A DNA stretch of 20,804 bases from Candidatus Altimarinota bacterium (GCA_023231115.1 JALNWA010000015.1:1-20804); one strand, 5' to 3'; shown: positions 9,623 to 16,548, counted from the first letter of the stretch. Translations and numbers: made by a program. Notes: generated by a model not told the origin, from the letters alone.

Positions 9623-9636
9623 TTTGATTAATCAAA
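9623..9636. repeat. Perfect 14-bp palindrome upstream of lipoprotein gene
   Basis: TTTGATTAATCAAA is its own reverse complement. It lies 5 bp before the lipoprotein start codon, in the 54-bp gap after mutS. It may be an operator or chance in AT-rich DNA. Confidence 0.3.
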
Positions 9637-9672
9637 TAGTTCTGCAGGCGCAGATAATAACAAAAATCCGCA

Positions 9673-12207
9673 TTAACTTCCACTCCTTTTCTTTATTTCG
9701 TCAAGCTTTTGTAATGCTTGTATGGGAGTCAAAGAATCGATATCAAGAGTACGAAGTTCATTTAAAATTCCATGAGTGCGATCTGAAGCCTCAAACAATT
9801 TTAATTGAGACGGATCAAACGATGGTTTATTAATCCTTTTATTCTCAAGATCCACTAAAACTTCTTTTGCCCTCTCAACAATTTCGCGTGGCAATCCTGC
9901 AAGTTTTGCGACCTCAATTCCATAACTTCGATCAATTCCACCTTCAATTATTTTATACAAAAATACGACGCCGTCTCGTTCGTTTTCTTTAACAGCCACG
10001 CTCAAATTTTTGGCTGAAGCAAGCCCGTCGACCAGTCCAATCAATTCATGATAATGAGTTGCAAAAAGAGTTTTTGCTTTTACAAAATTATGAATATATT
10101 CAGTAATTGCCCACGCAATACTTACGCCGTCGTAAGTGGATGTTCCACGTCCGACTTCATCCAAAATTATCAAACTTTTTTTAGTCGCATGATTTAAAAT
10201 ATGAGATGTTTCCTGCATCTCAACCATGAAAGTACTTTCACCCTGTATCAAATTATCGCTAGCTCCCACACGTGTAAAAATTCGATCAAATGTTGGCATT
10301 CTAACTCCATCAGCAGGGACAAAACTTCCTATCTGAGCCATTAAAACCGTTATCGCGACCTGTCTCAAATAAGTAGATTTTCCTCCCATGTTTGGTCCCG
10401 TGATTAACAAAAATCTTAAATCATCGTTCATGTTTAAATCATTCGGAACAAAATTTGAAGATTCATTCAAGCGCTCTATCACAGGATGTCTGCCATTTAT
10501 TATTTTAAAAGAATTATCATTTTCAAGAATTTCCGGACGACAATAATTATTTTTCACGGCATTAAAAGCAAAAGTCGAAAAAACATCAAGGAGTGCAATA
10601 GCTCTTGCACAAGCCTTTATTTCACTCATCTGTTTTACTACCTCCATTCTAACTTTATAAAAAATTTCATATTCAAGTTGTTTTATTTTTTCTTCGGCAT
10701 TCAAAACTTTTTCTTCATATTCTTTTAATTCAGGAGTGATAAATCTTTCAGCATTTACCAAAGTTTGTTTACGGATATAATCATCGGGAACCGCAGACAG
10801 ATTAGTATTACTAATCTCTATGTAGTAACCGAAAACGCTATTGAATTTTATTTTCAAAGAAGAAATTCCAGTTCTTATAATTTCTCTTTCTTGTAAATTT
10901 TTTATAAAAGTTTTTCCTTCCGTGCCGATATTTCGCAGCATATCCAATTCTTTATCGAAAGAATCTTTGATTATTCCGCCTTCTCTTACTGTTGAAGGAG
11001 CGCTGTCAACAATTGCTTTATCAATCAATTCCGTAAGCAAAGAAAAATCTCCAAGATCCGAAATTAAATTTTCAATTCCGGAAAAATTTGAAAGTTTTTT
11101 TATCAGAGGTAAAACTTTCAAAGAATTTTTTAATGCAACAAGGTCGCGTGCGTTCCCTGTACCAAGGCTTAAACGACTAAGTAATCTTTCAATGTCAAAA
11201 ATTTCATTCAACATTTCACGCAAATTTCTTAGCAACGTGGAATCTGCAACAAAGAAAGAAACTTTATTTAATCTGTCGTCAATTTCAGATTTTTTGAGCA
11301 AAGGATGAAGCAAGAAATTTCTAATCATACGGCCACCCATTGGGGTTTTTGTATTGTCCAGAATTGAAATTACACTTCCTTCTTTTTTGTCGCGGGAAGT
11401 GTAAAAAAGTTCAAGATTTCTGATACAAGCCTGATCCAAAATCATAAAATCAGAAACGCAGTAAGAAGAAATTTTTTGAATATGTTTAATGTCGGACTTT
11501 TGTGTTTCGATTAAATATTCATAAAGCATAGCACTTGCAAAAGTAGAAGAAGGCTTGTCATCGAGCCCAAAAACACTCAATGAATGAATGTTAAAATATT
11601 TTTTCAAACTTTCTTCAGGCTCTTTCGCATAAGAAAAAGGAAACGCATAAATATTTCGTAAACCTTTTAGAAAATTTAAAAGATTTTCTTTGGCATTTGA
11701 ATCGTAAATTATTTCTGCGGGGCTTATTCTCCAAAGCTCTGAGCCAAGTTCATTCAAGTTTTTTACCTCAGTGGAATGAAAATCTCCAGTGGTGATATCG
11801 CAGTAAGCAAAGCCAAAAAAACCGTTTTGCTCATATGCACATGCGACATAATTATTTGTTCTGCTATCAATAATATTTTCATCAAAAGTTGTTCCGGGCG
11901 TCACCACACGAGTAACTTCTCTTTCAACAATTCCTTTGCCGTTCGGTTCAGTAATCTGATCGCAAATCGCAACTTTTTTCCCCGCACGAGTTAATTTCGA
12001 AAGATAATTATCAAGCGCATGATAAGGAATTCCGCACATCGGTACGCCATGTCGTGCCGTTAACGCAATTTGCAAAATTTTTGAAGCATTTTGCGCGTCT
12101 TCAAAAAACATTTCATAAAAATCCCCAAGTCGAAACATCAAAATAGCATCTTTATGAATTTCTTTAATTTTATGATATTGCGCCATCATCGGCGTAACTT
12201 TTTCCAT
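9673..12207 (-). CDS. mutS: MutS DNA mismatch recognition protein
   Basis: MutS binds mismatches and small loops and recruits MutL. Its 844 residues compare with 853 in E. coli. The mismatch-binding Phe-x-Glu is F30-Y-E32 in GDFYEMF, and PMCGIPYHALDNYL follows in domain I. The connector, lever and clamp regions are full length. The ABC ATPase shows Walker A GPNMGGKST at about 602-610, a signature-like STFMVEM, Walker B IILDEVGRGTS and the switch His in FATHYHEL. TPMMAQY near the N-terminus is conserved in the family and supports the chosen ATG. No SD is present; TAAATT ends six bases before the ATG. It is the first gene of the mutS-lipoprotein-mutL operon. A ~50-bp element shared with the upstream Cys-rich gene begins about 37 bp before the start. 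Confidence 0.97.
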   Translation of the reverse strand: MEKVTPMMAQYHKIKEIHKDAILMFRLGDFYEMFFEDAQNASKILQIALTARHGVPMCGIPYHALDNYLSKLTRAGKKVAICDQITEPNGKGIVEREVTRVVTPGTTFDENIIDSRTNNYVACAYEQNGFFGFAYCDITTGDFHSTEVKNLNELGSELWRISPAEIIYDSNAKENLLNFLKGLRNIYAFPFSYAKEPEESLKKYFNIHSLSVFGLDDKPSSTFASAMLYEYLIETQKSDIKHIQKISSYCVSDFMILDQACIRNLELFYTSRDKKEGSVISILDNTKTPMGGRMIRNFLLHPLLKKSEIDDRLNKVSFFVADSTLLRNLREMLNEIFDIERLLSRLSLGTGNARDLVALKNSLKVLPLIKKLSNFSGIENLISDLGDFSLLTELIDKAIVDSAPSTVREGGIIKDSFDKELDMLRNIGTEGKTFIKNLQEREIIRTGISSLKIKFNSVFGYYIEISNTNLSAVPDDYIRKQTLVNAERFITPELKEYEEKVLNAEEKIKQLEYEIFYKVRMEVVKQMSEIKACARAIALLDVFSTFAFNAVKNNYCRPEILENDNSFKIINGRHPVIERLNESSNFVPNDLNMNDDLRFLLITGPNMGGKSTYLRQVAITVLMAQIGSFVPADGVRMPTFDRIFTRVGASDNLIQGESTFMVEMQETSHILNHATKKSLIILDEVGRGTSTYDGVSIAWAITEYIHNFVKAKTLFATHYHELIGLVDGLASAKNLSVAVKENERDGVVFLYKIIEGGIDRSYGIEVAKLAGLPREIVERAKEVLVDLENKRINKPSFDPSQLKLFEASDRTHGILNELRTLDIDSLTPIQALQKLDEIKKRSGS

Positions 12208-12244
12208 AAACCTAATTTAAATTGCCCTTGGAAAAAAGCTTAGC

Positions 12245-12294
12245 AAAGATTTTAAGAAAATTTAATAAAAATTTAATGTCCTGACTTTACAATA
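12245..12294 (-). repeat. Direct repeat copy 1, upstream of mutS
   Basis: This 50-bp stretch matches 14075-14124 in the same orientation at 43 of 50 positions by hand alignment. A 14-bp run (AAAAATTTAATGTC, plus strand) is identical. The similarity runs a little further towards mutS through AAGCT with a small gap. Both copies lie about 40 bp before the start codon of a minus-strand gene, so it may be a shared promoter or operator region. Confidence 0.65.
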
Positions 12295-12314
12295 TTTAAA
12301 TTAATGGTACCACG

Positions 12315-14033
12315 TCAATATAAGTACATCGTTTTATTATAACAATTTTCGCAATACACTTTTTCTTTTCTTTCGGGAGCATAACTTGTCTTAAAACTTT
12401 CTTTGCATTTACCGGAATGATCATGTCCGGCAGTCTCGCACATGCATTCCCTGTCATGCAAAACTAGAGGATTCATTAAACTTTTCCTATAATAATATCG
12501 GCAGTCTATACACAAATGAGGCAAAGGAATGCCAAGTTTTTTGTAAAATAAAAATTCTTTTTGAACAATTTTGAAACTTTTTTCACATTTATCACAGCGA
12601 AAAATTTCTTTCCAAACAATTTTCCCATTTCCCATATCCCCATCCGTAGAAATATTTTTGATGTCATCCGATATATTCTCAAATCTGATCGTTTCTTTCC
12701 CAAAAGATCCGGGGAGATTTTTTTGCCATCTATATCCTAAGTCAATGACGGATTTTTCATCAAGTGGATGCCATTCTTGAGCTGATGTTTCATTGTAAGC
12801 AAATGGACATAAATCTGCAGGAAAAAACTCTCCATATTCTCCGGACTTTTTCATATCATCTATTATTTTTTCTCTCAACGCAAAATATTCTTTCTCAGAA
12901 TATTGTTTATTTAAAATACAAAAATTTTTTCGTTTCATCCCTACACACCCAAACAAATTTTGACATGAATGACAATTATCAGAGTATGCAACAAATTTAC
13001 ATTTCCAACAAAAAACACTCATCATTACGTTGTAGCCATTATCAGGAGTGATGCAGTCATAGCAAAGTTCACAATTTCCGGAGCTATAACATTCGTATGA
13101 ATCCTTGCCGATGTCCCCATTTGCCATCCATTTACAGTCATGCAAGCCTCGATAATTGTAACATTCAATCGCATTTTTTGAATTCACAAGATTGTCACCT
13201 GTGCATCCGTCGCAGTTTATGAAATTAGCATATCTTCGTGGAGTATTTGCGATAAATTTCAAAAATTCTTGTCTGTATTTTTCACGATTTTTCCACGAAC
13301 CGATATTTATTGCGGCAAGTTTTTCAGAATATTCTTCTTTGGAATATTGTTTGTTCAATATGTGATATTGCTTATTCCTCAGCCCGGAACAAAAAAGACA
13401 ATTTTTGCAGTTTTTTAAATCAAAACAAAACATACAATCGGTTGATTCGGAGCATTGCAATAAATCTTGGCAATTATAAGAATTTTCACAAGAAACACAA
13501 TTGTACATTAACTGCGATTCATTAACGAAATAGTTATCTACGCAATCTTTATCGTGATTAATCTGAAAGCCATACATACAATCTTGTATATACCATGCGG
13601 CAAGTACAAGATAGCAATCTTTGGCAAATGCGACATCGTAAGTATATTCGCAATTCTCGCTACCAGTTCCATTATCATTCATCATTGCAAGTTTTGGAAC
13701 ATCTTTCAAAAGTTCTTTATATTGCTTAAAAAAAGATTTTCCAAAATCGAAATCTCGACGATAAGTTGAGGAATCCCATTTGTCAGACCAAAAACATTCA
13801 TGACAATAAACATTTTTTACGAATACAGGATCGTAAACAGAAATAATTTGTTTTTTGCACAAAGCACAATTCCCCTGATAATAATATCTTTCATTCCTGA
13901 ATGTAAGTCTCGTTCTGTCCCTACACGAAGGACATTTTGTAGGGTTCGAAACTTTAAATTTTTCATAAAAAACCTCATCCTCAGGAGCTATAAAAAAATC
14001 TTTTTTACACGATGTGCATGTCCTATTTCCCAT
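12315..14033 (-). CDS. Cysteine-rich multi-zinc-ribbon protein, unknown function
   Basis: The function is unknown; I recognise the style from CPR genomes, where relatives are hypothetical or misnamed. The longer reading (from the ATG at 14069, 584 residues, numbering used here) has 46 cysteines. The N-terminus holds ribbon A (C18-x2-C21-x24-C46-x2-C49) and ribbon B (C68-x2-C71-x17-C89-x2-C92). The centre (about 140-390) is a ladder of short Cys motifs with two copies of ILNKQYS(K/E)xEY at 237-247 and 385-395. The C-terminus repeats ribbon A (C492, C495, C520, C523) and a degenerate ribbon B (C555, C573, C576) with the same spacing. There is no signal peptide or membrane segment. I prefer the ATG at 14033 (MGNRTC) because an extended -10 box overlaps the upstream ATG. 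The stop is TGA. Confidence 0.8.
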   Translation of the reverse strand: MGNRTCTSCKKDFFIAPEDEVFYEKFKVSNPTKCPSCRDRTRLTFRNERYYYQGNCALCKKQIISVYDPVFVKNVYCHECFWSDKWDSSTYRRDFDFGKSFFKQYKELLKDVPKLAMMNDNGTGSENCEYTYDVAFAKDCYLVLAAWYIQDCMYGFQINHDKDCVDNYFVNESQLMYNCVSCENSYNCQDLLQCSESTDCMFCFDLKNCKNCLFCSGLRNKQYHILNKQYSKEEYSEKLAAINIGSWKNREKYRQEFLKFIANTPRRYANFINCDGCTGDNLVNSKNAIECYNYRGLHDCKWMANGDIGKDSYECYSSGNCELCYDCITPDNGYNVMMSVFCWKCKFVAYSDNCHSCQNLFGCVGMKRKNFCILNKQYSEKEYFALREKIIDDMKKSGEYGEFFPADLCPFAYNETSAQEWHPLDEKSVIDLGYRWQKNLPGSFGKETIRFENISDDIKNISTDGDMGNGKIVWKEIFRCDKCEKSFKIVQKEFLFYKKLGIPLPHLCIDCRYYYRKSLMNPLVLHDRECMCETAGHDHSGKCKESFKTSYAPERKEKVYCENCYNKTMYLY

Positions 14034-14059
14034 CCCTGTCAATTTTAAATTATGTCTGC

Positions 14060-14068
14060 AGTATAACA
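14060..14068 (-). promoter_or_regulatory. Extended -10 of the Cys-rich gene
   Basis: The minus strand reads TG-T-TATACT, an extended -10. Transcription would start about seven bases downstream, leaving a leader of about 20 bases to the ATG at 14033 and excluding the ATG at 14069. There is no good -35, which extended -10 promoters often lack. Confidence 0.45.
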
Positions 14069-14074
14069 TAAGCT

Positions 14075-14124
14075 AAAGATTTTAAGATTTTTTAACAAAA
14101 ATTTAATGTCATTACCTTACAATA
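14075..14124 (-). repeat. Direct repeat copy 2, upstream of Cys-rich gene
   Basis: Partner of 12245-12294 (43/50 identical, same orientation, offset 1,830 bp). It lies directly upstream of the extended -10 of the Cys-rich gene and in the divergent gap before the toxin-antitoxin promoter. The two copies bracket the whole Cys-rich gene. Confidence 0.65.
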
Positions 14125-14135
14125 AGACAAATTTA

Positions 14136-14165
14136 TTGGTTTTTAACTCAAAAAGCTGATATAAT
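14136..14165 (+). promoter_or_regulatory. Promoter of the AbrB/PIN toxin-antitoxin operon
   Basis: TTGGTT (14136-14141), an 18-bp spacer and a perfect TATAAT (14160-14165), with an upstream TG giving an extended -10 (TGATATAAT). Predicted transcription starts near 14172, inside the palindromic operator. Confidence 0.65.
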
Positions 14166-14189
14166 AAAAGTAAGATAATCTTACTTTTA
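14165..14189. promoter_or_regulatory. Palindromic operator of the toxin-antitoxin operon
   Basis: A perfect 12-bp inverted repeat (arm TAAAAGTAAGAT, complement ATCTTACTTTTA) around a single central A. It begins at the last base of the -10 and covers the expected start point, the right place for repression by the AbrB-type antitoxin encoded 14 bp downstream. It could also fold as an AT-rich hairpin in the 5' leader. Confidence 0.6.
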
Positions 14190-14203
14190 ACAATTATTTA
14201 TAT

Positions 14204-14473
14204 ATGAACCAGATACAAGTCACAAGTGTTTCCTCAAAGGGACAAGTTGTAATCCCGACTAACGTCAGGGAAAGCATGAAAATTACATCAGGCACCAAGC
14301 TTATTATGTTTACAGATGGGGAAAACTTATTGCTTAAACCTATACAGCTTCCTAAATTCGAAACTTTCAAAAAACTTTTGAAGGAAAGCAAAAAGATAAT
14401 TGATAAAACAAATATTAAAGTCGGAGATATAAAGAAAATAATCAAACAAACTCGTAATGAAAATCGTTCTTGA
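14204..14473 (+). CDS. AbrB/MazE-type antitoxin and DNA-binding autoregulator
   Basis: The N-terminal half (about 5-47) is a SpoVT/AbrB swapped-hairpin DNA-binding domain: VTSVSSKGQVVIPTNVRESM, then TKLIMFTDGENLLLKPI. The Lys-rich helical tail (about 50-89) would wrap and inhibit the toxin. At 89 residues it has the usual antitoxin length. It overlaps the PIN gene by 17 bp in another frame, a common antitoxin-toxin layout. Its promoter carries a perfect 25-bp palindrome, so autorepression is likely. The stop is TGA; no SD is present. It would neutralise the PIN ribonuclease in the cytoplasm and control the operon. Confidence 0.87.
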   Translation: MNQIQVTSVSSKGQVVIPTNVRESMKITSGTKLIMFTDGENLLLKPIQLPKFETFKKLLKESKKIIDKTNIKVGDIKKIIKQTRNENRS

Positions 14474-14855
14474 TACAAATGTTCTTATCTCGGGAGTATT
14501 TTGGAAGGGGTCGCCACGCACAGTCCTTACTTTATGGGCAAAACAAAAGATTCAAATTTTAGTTACAAAAAATATACTGACAGAATATATGCGAGTGCTT
14601 CATAAAATCGATAAAAAAGGAGATGAGACAATAAAATGGGGAACTTTTATTGTTGAAAATTCCAAAATGATAGAAGACAAAAATATTACAAATATTTGCA
14701 GGGACAGCGAAGATAACAAATTTTTAAATTGTGCTATTGAAGGAAAAGCAAAATACATTGTCAGCGGAGATGACGACTTATTATCACTCAAAACAATCAG
14801 GGAAATAAAAATAATAACTCCAGTACGATTTTTGAAGTTGTATAAAAAGCTCTAA
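14457..14855 (+). CDS. PIN-domain toxin ribonuclease (COG1569-like)
   Basis: A 132-residue PIN domain, a Mg2+-dependent ribonuclease fold typical of VapC-like toxins. Acidic residues are in the expected places: D6 in VLDTNVLISGVF, E43 in LTEYMRVL, D83 and D86 in CRDSEDNKFL, and D105-D107 in VSGDDDLLSL. The SGDDDLL ending and the AbrB-type partner resemble the COG1569 family of putative PIN toxins. The start codon lies inside the antitoxin gene, so translation is coupled. All putative catalytic residues are present, so it looks functional. Target RNA is unknown; tRNA or rRNA cleavage is usual in VapC proteins. Confidence 0.87.
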   Translation: MKIVLDTNVLISGVFWKGSPRTVLTLWAKQKIQILVTKNILTEYMRVLHKIDKKGDETIKWGTFIVENSKMIEDKNITNICRDSEDNKFLNCAIEGKAKYIVSGDDDLLSLKTIREIKIITPVRFLKLYKKL

Positions 14856-14890
14856 CACAATGACCACTTGCCCAAGATGGAGCGGTTTCG

Positions 14891-14966
14891 TGGAGCCACT
14901 ACCCGGAATTGAACCGGGGACCTCTGCTTTACGAAAGCATTGCTCTACCAGCTGAGCTATAGTGGC
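14891..14966 (-). tRNA. tRNA-Thr (anticodon CGU)
   Basis: The minus strand folds as a full cloverleaf. The acceptor GCCACTA pairs with TAGTGGC, the D stem is GCTC/GAGC, and the anticodon loop TTCGTAA gives anticodon CGT for ACG codons. The T stem is CCCGG/CCGGG with loop TTCAATT. The variable loop is AGGTC. The pair at 27-43 (A-G) is mismatched. The discriminator is U, and CCA is encoded (76 bases with CCA). Confidence 0.93.
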
Positions 14967-14975
14967 ACAGAGCTG

Positions 14976-15004
14976 ATTCTAGGACATCGGCACTCAGTCG
15001 TAAA
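14976..15004 (-). promoter_or_regulatory. Promoter of tRNA-Thr
   Basis: TTTACG (14999-15004), a 17-bp spacer and TAGAAT (14976-14981) on the minus strand, with the -10 ending nine bases before the mature tRNA 5' end. Spacing suits a short 5' leader removed by RNase P. Confidence 0.55.
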
Positions 15005-15029
15005 GCAAAAATAAAATTCCAAACAATTA

Positions 15030-15224
15030 CTACACCAACACCCCCTGCCCACCGAGCGCATAGTTTCCCCTTACGCGTTTCAATGAAAACATTTTATCGA
15101 AGAATCCGCGTCTCTTAGCATTAAATCCGTTTTTCCAACTGCCACCACCTATAAAGCTTTTTGTCTGCATTTTCACTGCAGGTTTTTTAACTTTGTGAGT
15201 GTCGATTGTTAGTGTGATAAACAT
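15030..15224 (-). CDS. Possible small basic protein, unknown
   Basis: A 64-codon frame from ATG to TAG in an otherwise gene-free stretch of about 340 bp between the tRNA and lexA. The product is basic and Gly-rich (FIGGGSWKNGFNAKRRGFF, then LKRVRGNYALGGQGVLV). It has no signal peptide, membrane helix or recognised motif. Codon choice looks plausible, and its 3' end is richer in G+C than its neighbours. It starts 84 bp after the lexA stop on the same strand, so it could be transcribed with lexA. No SD is present. I do not recognise a family, and it may be a chance frame. Positions 14967-15029 hold the tRNA promoter and nothing else I can support. Confidence 0.35.
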   Translation of the reverse strand: MFITLTIDTHKVKKPAVKMQTKSFIGGGSWKNGFNAKRRGFFDKMFSLKRVRGNYALGGQGVLV

Positions 15225-15250
15225 AAGTTTTGGGGTTAGAGAAATAACGT

Positions 15251-15267
15251 CTCGTTTAAATAACGAG
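15251..15267. repeat. Stem-loop between lexA and the small ORF
   Basis: CTCGTT and AACGAG form a 6-bp stem with a 5-base loop, flanked by ACGT on both sides. Read on the minus strand it lies about 40 bases after the lexA stop without a clean U-run, so it is a weak terminator at best. On the plus strand a T-rich tract follows, but no gene precedes it. Confidence 0.3.
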
Positions 15268-15308
15268 AAATACGTCTTAATTTTTTATAATTTTTTCCGA
15301 TCTATCTT

Positions 15309-15923
15309 CTAATATTGCCTAATCAGTCCGGTAACAACTCCTTGAATCGTCAAAGATTCTTTTGGATAAATATCTTTATAATTCTTGTTTTCAGCTTTCA
15401 AATAAAATTTTCCATTTTCTTTTACTAGTCTCTTCAAAGTATTTCCTTCGTCAATCAACGCAACAACTATATCACCCTCTCTAGGCTGTTTTTTTATATT
15501 TACAAGAACCAAATCTCCCTCAACAATTCCTGCATCTATCATGCTTAAGCCCGTTACTTTCAAGAAAAAATAATCTGTATTGTTTTTAGCCAATTCTTCC
15601 CCGACTTTCATCCATCCTTCAACATATTCATCTGTAACAACAGGTCCGCCGGCCGGAACAAATCCCAAGATCGGCAAACTGAAAGCGCCCTCATCAAGCT
15701 TTTCTTTAACACTATTCAAAAGTCCAATTCCGCGAGGAGTATCATCTTTTTGGATGTATCCTTTTTCTTTAAGAGCACTCAAATGTTTAAGAATGCTATT
15801 GTCGGAACTGACTCCGAAATGTTCGCGCATTTCGCGTAAAGTAGGGGACTTGCCGTAAGCCAACTGATATTCTTCTATAAATTTTAGTACGGCTTCCTGC
15901 TTTTCTGTTAATACTTGATCCAT
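15309..15923 (-). CDS. lexA: LexA SOS repressor
   Basis: LexA represses DNA-damage genes and self-cleaves when stimulated by RecA filaments. The winged-helix DNA-binding domain (1-68) contains SPTLREMREHFGVSS and a recognition region DNSILKHLSALKEKGYI that differs from both E. coli and Bacillus LexA. The S24 peptidase domain has the Ala91-Gly92 cleavage site (FVPAGGP), Ser127 (GLSMIDAG) and Lys164 (TLKRLV) as the dyad. The 204-residue length is typical. Its promoter carries two 18-bp inverted repeats, so autoregulation is very likely. The leader is about 29 bases without an SD. The stop is TAG. Confidence 0.96.
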   Translation of the reverse strand: MDQVLTEKQEAVLKFIEEYQLAYGKSPTLREMREHFGVSSDNSILKHLSALKEKGYIQKDDTPRGIGLLNSVKEKLDEGAFSLPILGFVPAGGPVVTDEYVEGWMKVGEELAKNNTDYFFLKVTGLSMIDAGIVEGDLVLVNIKKQPREGDIVVALIDEGNTLKRLVKENGKFYLKAENKNYKDIYPKESLTIQGVVTGLIRQY

Positions 15924-15937
15924 ATAGTTTTTTATAA

Positions 15938-15955
15938 GGTAAGTGTATGCTCACC
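15938..15955. promoter_or_regulatory. Second LexA-type operator, imperfect
   Basis: GGTAAGT-N4-GCTCACC, an 18-bp repeat with two mismatches to perfect symmetry. It matches the upstream box in length and layout and is centred 27 bp from it. It lies from about the transcription start into the lexA leader. Confidence 0.6.
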
Positions 15956-15958
15956 CCT

Positions 15959-15987
15959 AATATAGGTGAGTACGCACTCACCGTCAA
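15959..15987 (-). promoter_or_regulatory. lexA: lexA promoter
   Basis: The minus strand has TTGACG (15982-15987), exactly 17 bp, then TATATT (15959-15964): a near-consensus housekeeping promoter. The spacer is filled by the perfect inverted repeat, so a bound repressor would block RNA polymerase. Confidence 0.75.
15965..15982. promoter_or_regulatory. Primary LexA-type operator, perfect inverted repeat
   Basis: GGTGAGT-N4-ACTCACC, a perfect 7-bp-arm inverted repeat placed between the -35 and -10 boxes of lexA. It resembles neither CTGT-N8-ACAG of E. coli nor the GAAC/GTTC box of Bacillus. LexA is the natural candidate to bind it. Confidence 0.7.
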
Positions 15988-16020
15988 TAGTATTTTAATA
16001 AAAAAGTTGAAAGAATTGAA

Positions 16021-16548
16021 TTATATGTCGAAGATGTTTAAAACTCCATATTTAAAACTCCTAGAAATTGGCTTTAGAATGAGAAAATCTCGATGACTAT
16101 TATATCTTCTTATAATCTCGTTATATTTCTTTACTTCACTCTTTGCGCTATCAAAAACGCCGGCCATTTCACTTTTTACTTCAAGAAAAACGGTATCTTT
16201 CAAAATATCCGGATTCACTTTTGCAATTTCAAAAAGTTTTTCCAAAGTATCTGAAATATCATGTTCATACGCTATCTTATTAGCTGTTGGCATTGATTCT
16301 TTTGAGGCTATCGCCCTCTGTGCAATCAATTGCTCGACCAACTGCTCCTGCCCGCTCACATGCCTTCTAAAGGACTCTACAAGAAGAGGAACCAAATCCT
16401 GTCTTTTTCTTATTTTTTCATCCAAAACCTCCCACTGATTTTCACTGTCCAACTTCAAATGTTTCAAATGTCTAAAACCAACAATCCCCCAAAGCACTAA
16501 GACAAAAATCACTGCACCGACTATGATAAAAATATTTACGAGATCCAT
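16021..16548 (-). CDS. LemA family membrane protein
   Basis: LemA proteins are widespread small membrane-anchored helical proteins of unclear function. An N-terminal membrane helix (about 5-25, IFIIVGAVIFVLVLWGIV) is followed by a helical bundle. Typical features are QWEVLDEKIRKRQDLVPLLVE, where family members have similar arginine-rich RxDLIPNLVE segments, and VKKYNEIIRRYN near the end. At 175 residues it is near the usual length. Its ATG overlaps the murG stop (TAATG), so translation is coupled and it is the last gene of the ftsW-murG-lemA operon. That placement suggests an envelope role, but no partner can be named. Confidence 0.85.
   Translation of the reverse strand: MDLVNIFIIVGAVIFVLVLWGIVGFRHLKHLKLDSENQWEVLDEKIRKRQDLVPLLVESFRRHVSGQEQLVEQLIAQRAIASKESMPTANKIAYEHDISDTLEKLFEIAKVNPDILKDTVFLEVKSEMAGVFDSAKSEVKKYNEIIRRYNSHRDFLILKPISRSFKYGVLNIFDI

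Noticed and set aside
14034..14069. Longer start of the Cys-rich protein at ATG 14069
   Set aside because: The ATG overlaps an extended -10 box, and the ribbon motif begins right after the ATG at 14033. It is kept only as an alternative, although residue numbers use it.
12315..14069. Cysteine ladder as a CRISPR-like or DNA-level tandem repeat
   Set aside because: The repetition is at protein level with irregular spacing; the DNA has no regular repeat units. No CRISPR array was seen in the window.
14165..14189. Palindrome as an intrinsic terminator
   Set aside because: It sits between a promoter and a start codon, is AT-rich and has almost no loop; an operator is more likely.
14856..14966. 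tRNA-Thr as an integration (att) site for the toxin-antitoxin region
   Set aside because: No duplicated tRNA 3' end and no integrase gene are visible in the window, so there is no support beyond closeness.
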